A DNA stretch of 5,057 nt from Staphylothermus sp. (GCA_021159785.1 JAGHDU010000057.1:1-5057); one strand, 5' to 3'. Shown: positions 1 to 5,057, numbered from the stretch's first letter. A program made the numbers and translations. Notes: generated by a model not told the origin, from the letters alone.

Positions 1-331
1 ATCTATAAGCGATGAAGAACCGTGTGAGGGCTGATGTGAAAGCATGAAGAACCCTCTCCTCTTATTAATAAAGCTATGGAAAATAAACAATAAATAATAG
101 GTAGAGTTCTTGAACAGGATTTCGGGGTCCTTCCTAAGCCCAGAATCTCGATATAGAAACCGGGGAGTTTCGTTTGTAATTATCTACACTATTAGAAATC
201 TATGCCCCCTTTGAAGAAGTTGTTATCTCAACGGCTTAGGAAATATAGCCAGTTAATTCTTTTAATAAGAGAGGTTTTTCTTCTAATACTATGTTGTATT
301 TTGGTTTTCATTAGGAAGGCTTCTTTAATTG
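1..331. other. Intergenic region with an unresolved gene edge on the left
   Basis: No complete gene is convincing here. At the left edge two partial readings compete. One is the plus-strand tail of a protein ending SISDEEPCEG with a TGA at 32-34, followed by a pyrimidine-rich stretch (about 52-64) that could be its terminator. The other is a minus-strand start at 43-45 (ATG, reading MLSHQPSHGSSSLID out of the window) preceded by GGAGAGGG six bases upstream and an AT-rich stretch at 76-103 that could hold its promoter. The sequence does not decide between them. A GC-richer island lies at about 101-172. A 27-codon minus-strand frame (228-311, very basic) follows the MoaD-like gene, but it has no ribosome site and no recognisable family. 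No T-run typical of an archaeal terminator is seen just past the MoaD-like gene. Confidence 0.5.
101..172. other. GC-richer island with small hairpins, possible small RNA
   Basis: About half of the bases at 115-172 are G or C (30 of 58 by hand count), against AT-rich flanks. It contains GAAAC-CGGGGA-GTTTC (156-171) and AGGA-(8)-TCCT (116-131). No reading frame or tRNA pattern is seen. In AT-rich hyperthermophiles such islands often mark structured RNA, but no family is recognisable here and the strand is unknown. Confidence 0.25.
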
Positions 332-604
332 CTATCCTCCGGCGGAGGGTGGGAATATTGATATTTCGTCTCCGTCTTGTAGAGGTGTTTTGTATCCTTT
401 TAGGAATTCTATTCTTCTGCCATTGATCATTATTATTGCTGGTATTCCTCTTTGTTCATATTCTTTTAGTGTTTTCTTTAGTTCCGGTAATTTATTTAGT
501 ACCTCTTCTATTGTTGGTTGGTATTCGAATTCAAGAATCTTTTGTTTCCATCCCATTTTTTCTATTAGTGTAGTGTATACGTGTACTTTTACTCTGTAAG
601 GCAT
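332..604 (-). CDS. MoaD/ThiS-like ubiquitin-fold sulfur carrier protein
   Basis: This 90-residue protein matches the MoaD/ThiS beta-grasp family in size and ends in the diagnostic PPSAGG. Other family marks are the INGRRIEFLKG segment (about residues 60-70) and the LQDGDEISIFPP strand-loop just before the Gly-Gly tail. In this family the terminal glycine is adenylated by an E1-like MoeB/ThiF enzyme and converted to a thiocarboxylate that donates the dithiolene sulfur of molybdopterin or tungstopterin. It has no cysteine. It is the second gene of an operon, 25 bp after the radical SAM gene, and near a tungstopterin enzyme, so it is inferred to serve that cofactor. Archaeal MoaD-like proteins can also act as ubiquitin-like modifiers (SAMPs) or in tRNA thiolation, which cannot be excluded. 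The ATG is preceded by only a weak ribosome site (AGGGAT). The gene ends in a GC-rich hairpin at the Gly-Gly codons. Confidence 0.9.
   Translation of the reverse strand: MPYRVKVHVYTTLIEKMGWKQKILEFEYQPTIEEVLNKLPELKKTLKEYEQRGIPAIIMINGRRIEFLKGYKTPLQDGDEISIFPPSAGG
336..348 (-). repeat. GC-rich hairpin at the 3' end of the MoaD-like gene
   Basis: CCTCCGGCGGAGG is a 13-bp palindrome (6-base arms around one G) formed by the Ser-Ala-Gly-Gly codons just before the stop. In the minus-strand transcript it could fold as CCUCC-GCC-GGAGG and protect or pause the 3' end. Coding constraint on the Gly-Gly tail explains much of it. Confidence 0.35.
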
Positions 605-629
605 AAGGTATCCCTAGTATTATTATTTG

Positions 630-1763
630 TTAAAGAGGACATCTAACCATATCCCTTGAATATGGGCAGTGTGCACACGTTGGTGCATTGCCCCAGCAGT
701 CTATTGTATTATCTAGAGTTAGTGTGCAATAATCTTGTAGGGGGCAGTCGAGACAGGATGGATAATCCATATAGTGGGTTTTGAATCTAAATAATACCTT
801 TTTGCTAAGCCATATCTGTTTTAGAGATTCTTTTTTGAGATCCCCGAGGGCTACGGGTTTTATTTCTCGCTCTACGCCGTTTATTACGTTTTTCCAATTA
901 TATGCATAGTATATACATGGGGTAACTATACCATCTGATCTTATGAATAATGCATGTTTTCTTGCGAAAGGACATGCTCTCTCACTGTATGTAAGGTTGA
1001 AGTTTGGAAGACTTACATCTACTCCTGTATCTATGCTTATTCTTGCTACATCTAGTTTTACTTTTTCAACTTCTTCAACACATTTTTTATCCATGTAACA
1101 TGCTAGGTCTTCTTCGATCTCACTCGTCAATGGTATAATGTTTGAGACAATCAATTTATAAGCACCGATCTTTTTGGCTAGCTTGATCATGTTCAATAAA
1201 TTATTGTAGTTATACTTGTTTATTGTAAACTGTATGCTTACCTTAGGATATCCATGTGCTTCATTAATTTTCCTTTCTTTGAGTCTAAGTAAAGTCCTCA
1301 ATAACTTTGCTAGATCACCCCCTATCCTTATTAGTCTATATACATCCTCGTGAGAAGCATCAATGCTAACTGTTATCTCGTCTAATTCTATTTCATAGAA
1401 GAAATTGAGATATTTGTCTAGAAAATAACCATTGGTATTTAGAAGAACTTCTAGATCAAGCTCTTTTGCTTTTTCGATAATGTCTCTAATATATGGATTA
1501 AGTAATGGTTCTCCCCATCCTGAGAAACTTATCTTTTTTACTCCTATAGTCTTTGCTTCTTCCAGTATCTTAAATGCAAGCGATCTATCCATATATCTAT
1601 ACTCTTTATTAATCCATCGTCTCCTGAAACAATATACACAGTCATAATTACAGTAAGTACTGAGCTCTATCATTAACTCCTTTGGCGCGGTTTCTGGATT
1701 AATTGATATTATCCAGTAATAGTCCTTGAAACCTTTTCCAAGAATATTCTTTGACATAATCAT
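630..1763 (-). CDS. Radical SAM/SPASM protein, tungsten oxidoreductase maturase type
   Basis: This 377-residue protein is a radical SAM enzyme. The SAM-cluster motif is C38-x3-C42-x2-C45 (YCNYDCVYC), followed by SGWGEP at 81-86, the site corresponding to the GGE motif that binds SAM. The C-terminal third is a SPASM-like domain: C264-x13-G-x4-C283, then C337-x2-C340-x5-C346, then C356, C363, C366 and C375, enough for two auxiliary 4Fe-4S clusters. The tail CWGNAPTCAHC followed by CPL matches my memory of the family annotated as tungsten cofactor oxidoreductase radical SAM maturase, related to the cmo gene beside aor in Pyrococcus furiosus. Its exact reaction is not known to me; action on the enzyme or its tungstopterin is inferred from position. 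The gene is transcribed away from the oxidoreductase gene and leads into the MoaD-like gene. GGAGGAT lies two bases before the first ATG; a second in-frame ATG two codons later (1755-1757) has more usual spacing and could be the true start. Confidence 0.88.
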   Translation of the reverse strand: MIMSKNILGKGFKDYYWIISINPETAPKELMIELSTYCNYDCVYCFRRRWINKEYRYMDRSLAFKILEEAKTIGVKKISFSGWGEPLLNPYIRDIIEKAKELDLEVLLNTNGYFLDKYLNFFYEIELDEITVSIDASHEDVYRLIRIGGDLAKLLRTLLRLKERKINEAHGYPKVSIQFTINKYNYNNLLNMIKLAKKIGAYKLIVSNIIPLTSEIEEDLACYMDKKCVEEVEKVKLDVARISIDTGVDVSLPNFNLTYSERACPFARKHALFIRSDGIVTPCIYYAYNWKNVINGVEREIKPVALGDLKKESLKQIWLSKKVLFRFKTHYMDYPSCLDCPLQDYCTLTLDNTIDCWGNAPTCAHCPYSRDMVRCPL

Positions 1764-1814
1764 TTATCCTCCAATAATATTGTTTAACAATCTATATATA
1801 CATATATTGCTTCA
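1764..1814 (-). promoter_or_regulatory. Promoter and ribosome site of the radical SAM-MoaD operon
   Basis: On the minus strand an AT-rich stretch gives TATA-like elements at 1793-1800 (TATATATA) and 1801-1808 (AATATATG), followed by GGAGGAT at 1766-1772 just before the start. A TATA box at 1801-1808 would place the transcript start near 1778-1780, leaving a short leader that includes the ribosome site; one at 1793-1800 would start at the ribosome site itself. The box choice is inferred from the usual 25-27 base spacing. Confidence 0.5.
1779..1791. promoter_or_regulatory. Palindrome ATTGTTTAACAAT, candidate operator
   Basis: The arms ATTGTT and AACAAT are perfect inverted repeats around a single T. 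The site lies between the likely TATA box of the radical SAM operon and its start codon, where a bound protein would block polymerase. The regulator is unknown. The region is very AT-rich, so chance is possible. Confidence 0.3.
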
Positions 1815-1850
1815 TTAACATGTATATGAGTGGGAAAAATATATGAATTT

Positions 1851-1868
1851 TACCTACACGTACAGGTA
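1851..1868. promoter_or_regulatory. 18-bp dyad TACCTnnACGTnnAGGTA, candidate operator
   Basis: The sequence TACCTACACGTACAGGTA matches its own reverse complement at 14 of 18 positions: 5-base outer arms and an ACGT core. It ends two bases before the likely TATA box of the oxidoreductase gene, over the BRE position where TFB binds, and stands out from its AT-rich surroundings. This is the usual form of a dimeric helix-turn-helix binding site. Activation or repression cannot be told from sequence. Confidence 0.4.
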
Positions 1869-1870
1869 GA

Positions 1871-1914
1871 TTTATATCATTTATAGTAGAAGATATAATT
1901 AGGGGGATATTATC
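1871..1914 (+). promoter_or_regulatory. Promoter and ribosome site of the aldehyde ferredoxin oxidoreductase gene
   Basis: TTTATATC at 1871-1878 fits an archaeal TATA box and would put the transcript start near 1900. AGGGGGAT at 1901-1908 is a ribosome-site variant six bases before the TTG at 1915. Together they give a leader of about 15 bases. This element decides the choice of the TTG start over the ATG at 1930. Confidence 0.5.
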
Positions 1915-3807
1915 TTGCCAGGAGGTTATATGGGTAGAATTCTAAGAGTTAATCTGTGGTCTCAGAAGGTATATGTTGAGGAATTGCCTTCTGAGACTGT
2001 TCTCAGGAACTGGATTGGGGGCAGAGGATTAGGTGTATATCTTGCCTTAAAGGAAATCGATCCTAAAGCTGATCCACTTGGTCCTAGGAATAAATTATTC
2101 ATTATGACGGGCCCTGTAACGGGTATTGCAGGCGTTCCTGAATCTGGTAGATGGTGTAGTGTTACAAAATCACCTTTAACAGATACAATACATGATAGCC
2201 AAAGTGGAGGCAAATTCGGCCCTGAACTAAAATTTGCCGGCTTCGACATTATCATTATCGAGGATGTTAGTGAGAAACCAGTATATTTATGGATACATGA
2301 TGGTAAAGCTGAGTTAAGAGACGCTTCGCATCTCTGGGGCAAGGATGTATGGGACACAACTGATACAATACAAGAAGAACTAGCCTCTGAAATAGGTAAA
2401 GATGAAGCAAAACAAGTCAAAGTCTTGACAATCGGCCCTGCTGGAGAGAATCTTATTAGATTCGCAGCCCTCATGAACGATAAGACAAGAGCAGCTGGCA
2501 GAGGCGGTCATGGAGCAGTAATGGGTAGTAAGAAATTAAAAGCAATTGCTGTTAGAGGACATATGAAGCCCAAAGTAGCTAACCAAGAAAAACTCAGAGA
2601 AGTCATTAAGGATGTATCAACGAAACATAGGAAGAATCCTGTGACTTCTGAGGGATTACCAAAGCTTGGAACAGCTATACTCGTGAACATTATCAATAAG
2701 GCAGGTATATTCCCAACAAGAAACTTTAGAACGGGCGTATTCGAAGGGGCTGAGAAGATAAGCGGTGAAGCATTAGCAGAGAAGTATCTTGACAAAAAGA
2801 AGAGCCTTGAAGAATCTTGTTGGGGCTGTATGATCACTTGTGCTAGATACAGTAAGGTCACAAAGTCTCCATTCAGCGGTGAAGGTGGTGGACCCGAGTA
2901 CGAGACTATATGGGCTTTTGGTGCACAAACAGGAACAGATGATCTTGAGGCAATTATAAAGGCTAATCACTTATGCAACCAATTAGGACTAGACACGATC
3001 ACTATGGGCCATACAATAGGAACCTTAATGGAGCTAATCGAACTAGGTAAAGTCCCGCCCGAGAAACTGTATGGATTAAAAGCTAAATGGGGTACACCAG
3101 AAGCTATTGTAGAACTTGTATGGAGAACAGCATATAGAAGCGGAATCGGTGACGAATTAGCTGAAGGTTCTTGGAGACTTGCAAATAAGTATGGTGTACC
3201 AGAAGTATCCATGACTGTTAGGAAACAAGAACTACCAGCATATGATCCACGTGGTGCACAAGGTCATGGATTAGCATATGCTACAAGCAATCGTGGAGGA
3301 TGCCACTTAAGAGCATACTTAATCTCACCAGAGGTTCTAGGTGTCCCGACTCTAGTAGATAGGTTTGAAACTAAGGGTAAGGCAAAACTGGTTAAAGAAT
3401 TCCAGGATGTATTTGCCGTAATAGATTCTATGGTTGTATGTAAATTCAGTAGCTTTGCAATATGGGATGAAGACTATGCTAACATAATATCGGCAGTAAC
3501 AGGTTGGGACTTTACAAAAGAAGAAGTCCACAAAGTAGGTGAAAGAATATACAACGCTGAGAGAGCATTTAACGTACTAAGCTTTGGAGACGGTATAGAA
3601 TACGATACATTACCAAAGAGATTATTAGAAGAACCAATGCCGGAAGGACCATCGAAGGGACACGTCGTTAGACTTAATGAGATGTTGCCGGAATACTATA
3701 AGCTCCGTGGCTGGGTAAATGGTAGACCAACGAGAGCTAAACTAGAAAAATTAGGACTAAAGTGGCTTGCTGATAGACTGGAAGAAGAGGGATTATTGCC
3801 AGAGTAG
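1915..3807 (+). CDS. aor: Tungsten-containing aldehyde ferredoxin oxidoreductase
   Basis: This cytoplasmic enzyme oxidises aldehydes to carboxylic acids and reduces ferredoxin, using a tungsten bis-pterin and one 4Fe-4S cluster. The 630-residue protein aligns end to end with P. furiosus AOR (605 residues, recalled from memory). Cluster ligands are C302, C305, C309 and C509, matching C288, C291, C295 and C494. Active-site E313 and H448 correspond to E330 (in PEYE) and H464 (in RGGCH). Shared blocks include KSPLT, ELKFAG, AAGRGG, GAVMGSKKLKA, PAYDPRGA and LEEPMPEGP. It resembles AOR more than formaldehyde or glyceraldehyde-3-phosphate oxidoreductases; the substrate is unknown. Oddities: both bridging-iron ligands of the P. 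furiosus dimer are changed (K349, V399), and DxxGLC reads DSMVVC. The TTG at 1915 is chosen because it gives the family N-terminus (GGYMGRILRVNL) and has a ribosome site; the ATG at 1930 would drop five residues. Downstream it converges on mpgP with a 2-bp gap. Confidence 0.95.
   Translation: MPGGYMGRILRVNLWSQKVYVEELPSETVLRNWIGGRGLGVYLALKEIDPKADPLGPRNKLFIMTGPVTGIAGVPESGRWCSVTKSPLTDTIHDSQSGGKFGPELKFAGFDIIIIEDVSEKPVYLWIHDGKAELRDASHLWGKDVWDTTDTIQEELASEIGKDEAKQVKVLTIGPAGENLIRFAALMNDKTRAAGRGGHGAVMGSKKLKAIAVRGHMKPKVANQEKLREVIKDVSTKHRKNPVTSEGLPKLGTAILVNIINKAGIFPTRNFRTGVFEGAEKISGEALAEKYLDKKKSLEESCWGCMITCARYSKVTKSPFSGEGGGPEYETIWAFGAQTGTDDLEAIIKANHLCNQLGLDTITMGHTIGTLMELIELGKVPPEKLYGLKAKWGTPEAIVELVWRTAYRSGIGDELAEGSWRLANKYGVPEVSMTVRKQELPAYDPRGAQGHGLAYATSNRGGCHLRAYLISPEVLGVPTLVDRFETKGKAKLVKEFQDVFAVIDSMVVCKFSSFAIWDEDYANIISAVTGWDFTKEEVHKVGERIYNAERAFNVLSFGDGIEYDTLPKRLLEEPMPEGPSKGHVVRLNEMLPEYYKLRGWVNGRPTRAKLEKLGLKWLADRLEEEGLLPE
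3746..3750 (-). terminator. T-run, possible terminator for mpgP
   Basis: On the minus strand this is TTTTT, about 60 bases past the mpgP stop and inside the 3' end of the oxidoreductase gene. Archaeal intrinsic termination needs only a T-run, but five T is short. Confidence 0.2.
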
Positions 3808-3809
3808 CA

Positions 3810-4673
3810 TCATGCCGCCCCCTCAAATACAATTTCAACAGCTTTTTTAACACCCTTAAACCATGCATCGGGGCCCTTATAGGGTATATGAATAACGTAA
3901 TTTTTTCTCCTCAAATTATTTAGCAGATGCTCATTTCTACCAAGAACTACTGATATATCAGTGACTAAAAGCATAGGGAGATCATTGGCTCCATCCCCAA
4001 CTCCAATAGTGATTACTTCATCGGATATGTGTTCTTTCCTGAGTAGGTCTAATACCGTTTTTGTAGCCAAGCCTTTATCATGTCTACCCGTTACAAGATA
4101 AATAATACCGCTTCCCGTAGATACGTTTAATCCTCTAGATTCTATCTTTTCTATTGTTTCTTGTAAGCGTTCATTCTTCTTTAACGGATGAAACAATGTA
4201 GAGAAATCCCTCATAAGGGCCTTCTCGGACAAGTATAGAGGCAGTCCTGTTAGTTCCGAGAAATGCTTTGGTGTTATATTCTTAAGCCATAATATTTCAT
4301 CAGATGTGGATTCAATAATGTCTTTTATTTTCTTTTCAATAACATCTCTTCTTAGACCAAGTATTACGGAAAAATAATTATCTGTATCAATGGTTGTGTA
4401 TCTCTCTAATGGAGCTTCCTTTACAAGGCTTTTATTCATGAATATTGTTGCACCATTTTCAACAATGAAGATTTCTTTTCCCCTTAGATTCCATTTATCA
4501 ATATAATACTCAACTTCGTAGCGTGTCTTCGAAGTATTAAGGATAAGAATAAAGTCTTGTTTTTTAATAAAATTGATTGCTGGCAATGCTTGTCTGTAGT
4601 CATATGTTTTATCGAGTAGGCAACCATCCATGTCTGTCACAATAATTAATTTATATGTCCTATCGTCATTCAA
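3810..4673 (-). CDS. mpgP: Mannosyl-3-phosphoglycerate phosphatase
   Basis: This enzyme removes the phosphate from mannosyl-3-phosphoglycerate to give mannosylglycerate, a compatible solute of heat-loving marine microbes. The 287-residue protein is a HAD-superfamily phosphatase of the Cof/MpgP type. Motif I is DMDGCLLD, with nucleophile D14 and acid/base D16; motif II is the NTSKTR segment (S48 or T47); VENGA lies at 71-75; motif III lysine is K200 in RHDKG; motif IV is GDGANDLPML at 226-235. GPDAW near the C-terminus is also typical. The divergent neighbour mpgS supplies its substrate, which separates it from general sugar or sucrose phosphatases. The start is TTG at 4671-4673: no ATG or GTG lies upstream in frame before a stop, and GGGGT sits six bases before it. 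The next in-frame candidates, GTG at codon 13 and ATG at codon 15, fall in or at motif I. An ATG at 4667-4669 is out of frame. Confidence 0.92.
   Translation of the reverse strand: MNDDRTYKLIIVTDMDGCLLDKTYDYRQALPAINFIKKQDFILILNTSKTRYEVEYYIDKWNLRGKEIFIVENGATIFMNKSLVKEAPLERYTTIDTDNYFSVILGLRRDVIEKKIKDIIESTSDEILWLKNITPKHFSELTGLPLYLSEKALMRDFSTLFHPLKKNERLQETIEKIESRGLNVSTGSGIIYLVTGRHDKGLATKTVLDLLRKEHISDEVITIGVGDGANDLPMLLVTDISVVLGRNEHLLNNLRRKNYVIHIPYKGPDAWFKGVKKAVEIVFEGAA
3843..3906 (+). terminator. Two T6 runs, possible terminators for the oxidoreductase gene
   Basis: Six-T runs occur at 3843-3848 and 3901-3906 on the plus strand, 36 and 94 bases past the oxidoreductase stop. Both lie inside the 3' part of mpgP on the other strand, because the convergent genes leave no free space. 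Tandem T-runs are a common archaeal terminator form; these also encode mpgP, so they may be incidental. Confidence 0.35.
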
Positions 4674-4745
4674 TATCTTACCCCATTCATTGTGAATATT
4701 GATATAGAGATGTTCATATAATACTTACTGTGTGGTGAGAGATTT
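4674..4745. promoter_or_regulatory. Divergent promoter region between mpgP and mpgS
   Basis: These 72 bp must hold both promoters. For mpgS, ATTGATATAG (about 4699-4708) is a TATA-like element giving a start near 4730, and GGTGAG at 4734-4739 is a ribosome site six bases before the ATG. For mpgP, the minus strand offers TATTATATG (4716-4724), giving a start near 4693, and GGGGT (4680-4684) before the TTG. The two TATA-like elements overlap closely, so the promoters probably interfere or share control. A short inverted repeat ATTCA-TTG-TGAAT (4685-4697) lies near the predicted mpgP transcript start. Confidence 0.45.
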
Positions 4746-5057
4746 ATGAGAATAGAAATGCCGCGTTATATGGAGAGATTTGGTGCAGTAAAATTTTATG
4801 ATATACAGAGAGTATTGGAACTAAGTGGTGGTAAAACTAGTGGTTTTGGTGGAGAAGTTCCTGGCACGATCAATATAAGTAGTAGTGATTTAGAAGAAAT
4901 AGAAGCTAATATGGTCATAATTATTCCAGTAAAGAATGAAAACCCTAAGATCCTTGAAGGAGTGCTTAGTGGAATACCTCATGATGCTTTTGTCATCGTA
5001 GTTTCCAATAGTAGGCGCGAACCAATTGATAGGTATAGAATTGAACTAGATACATTA
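4746..5057 (+). CDS. mpgS: Mannosyl-3-phosphoglycerate synthase, N-terminal part
   Basis: The first 104 codons are present; the gene continues past the window edge. The enzyme, a GT55 glycosyltransferase, transfers mannose from GDP-mannose to 3-phosphoglycerate, the first step of mannosylglycerate synthesis. The N-terminus (MPRYMERFGAVKFYDIQRV) resembles the Pyrococcus enzyme as I recall it. The VIIIPVKNE segment (P61, K63, N64, E65) followed by GVLSGIPHDAFVIVVSNS and RREPIDRYR (86-98) marks the GT-A nucleotide-sugar binding half. The DxD metal site and acceptor domain lie beyond the window. A glycine-rich stretch at 28-40 between the N-terminal segment and the core looks like a variable linker. 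The ATG at 4746 has GGTGAG six bases upstream. Its partner phosphatase is encoded divergently. Confidence 0.92.
   Translation, partial: MRIEMPRYMERFGAVKFYDIQRVLELSGGKTSGFGGEVPGTINISSSDLEEIEANMVIIIPVKNENPKILEGVLSGIPHDAFVIVVSNSRREPIDRYRIELDTL

Noticed and set aside
9..60. Confident C/D-box guide RNA call
   Set aside because: The C box has one mismatch, the C' box is poor, and no terminal D box is present, so it is kept only as a low-interest observation.
101..172. tRNA gene in the GC-richer island
   Set aside because: There is no TTCGA/TTCAA T-arm with pairing stem, no acceptor stem pairing, and no anticodon arm of proper geometry on either strand.
228..311. Minus-strand 27-codon frame after the MoaD-like gene, product very basic
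   Set aside because: The ATG has no ribosome site at proper distance (GGAGGAT lies about 25 bases away and encodes the Gly-Gly tail), it is short, and it has no recognisable family.
202..426. Plus-strand 74-codon frame with a hydrophobic, Leu/Ile-rich product
   Set aside because: It has no ribosome site, overlaps the 3' third of the MoaD-like gene on the opposite strand, and its composition is what antisense AT-rich coding DNA gives.
1962..2861. Long minus-strand frames opposite the AOR gene
   Set aside because: They are shadows of the AOR reading frame, which has clear full-length homology; their products show no family motifs.
3874..3884. CCCT-TAT-AGGG hairpin as an intrinsic terminator
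   Set aside because: The stem is only four base pairs, lies within mpgP codons for conserved residues near GPDAW, and is not followed directly by a T-run.
1..5057. CRISPR array, insertion sequence or integrase-linked element
   Set aside because: No regularly spaced repeats, transposase-like frames or flanking inverted repeats were seen by eye; all long frames are accounted for by metabolic genes.

Overview
The window looks like chromosomal DNA of a hyperthermophilic archaeon, most likely a crenarchaeon of the Desulfurococcales (Staphylothermus-like). This rests on low GC, heavy AGA/AGG and ATA codon use, archaeal TATA-type promoters with GGAGG or GGTGA ribosome sites, a Pyrococcus-type tungsten aldehyde ferredoxin oxidoreductase, and genes for mannosylglycerate, a solute typical of marine hyperthermophiles. 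The lineage is inferred; no rRNA is present.

Layout. Positions 1-331 hold no convincing complete gene: a possible gene edge at 1-45, an AT-rich stretch, and a GC-richer island at about 101-172. Positions 332-1763 are a two-gene minus-strand operon: a radical SAM/SPASM protein of the type encoded beside tungsten oxidoreductases, then a MoaD-like ubiquitin-fold protein ending in Gly-Gly. A 151-bp divergent promoter region (1764-1914) with two palindromes separates it from the aldehyde ferredoxin oxidoreductase gene on the plus strand (1915-3807). That gene converges, with a 2-bp gap, on mannosyl-3-phosphoglycerate phosphatase (mpgP, minus, 3810-4673). After a 72-bp divergent promoter region, mannosyl-3-phosphoglycerate synthase (mpgS, plus) starts at 4746 and runs off the window.

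Two functional modules sit back to back. The first is a tungsten-enzyme module: oxidoreductase, a maturase candidate, and a sulfur carrier that could supply the dithiolene sulfur of the tungstopterin. The second is compatible-solute synthesis: MpgS joins GDP-mannose and 3-phosphoglycerate, and MpgP removes the phosphate to give mannosylglycerate. Nothing suggests the modules cooperate.

The points most worth a second look are: an oxidoreductase that keeps its Fe-S and active-site residues but lacks both ligands of the iron that bridges the P. furiosus AOR dimer; an 18-bp dyad abutting its TATA box; a divergent mpgS/mpgP arrangement; and a GC-richer island that could be a small RNA. No entirely new system is evident.
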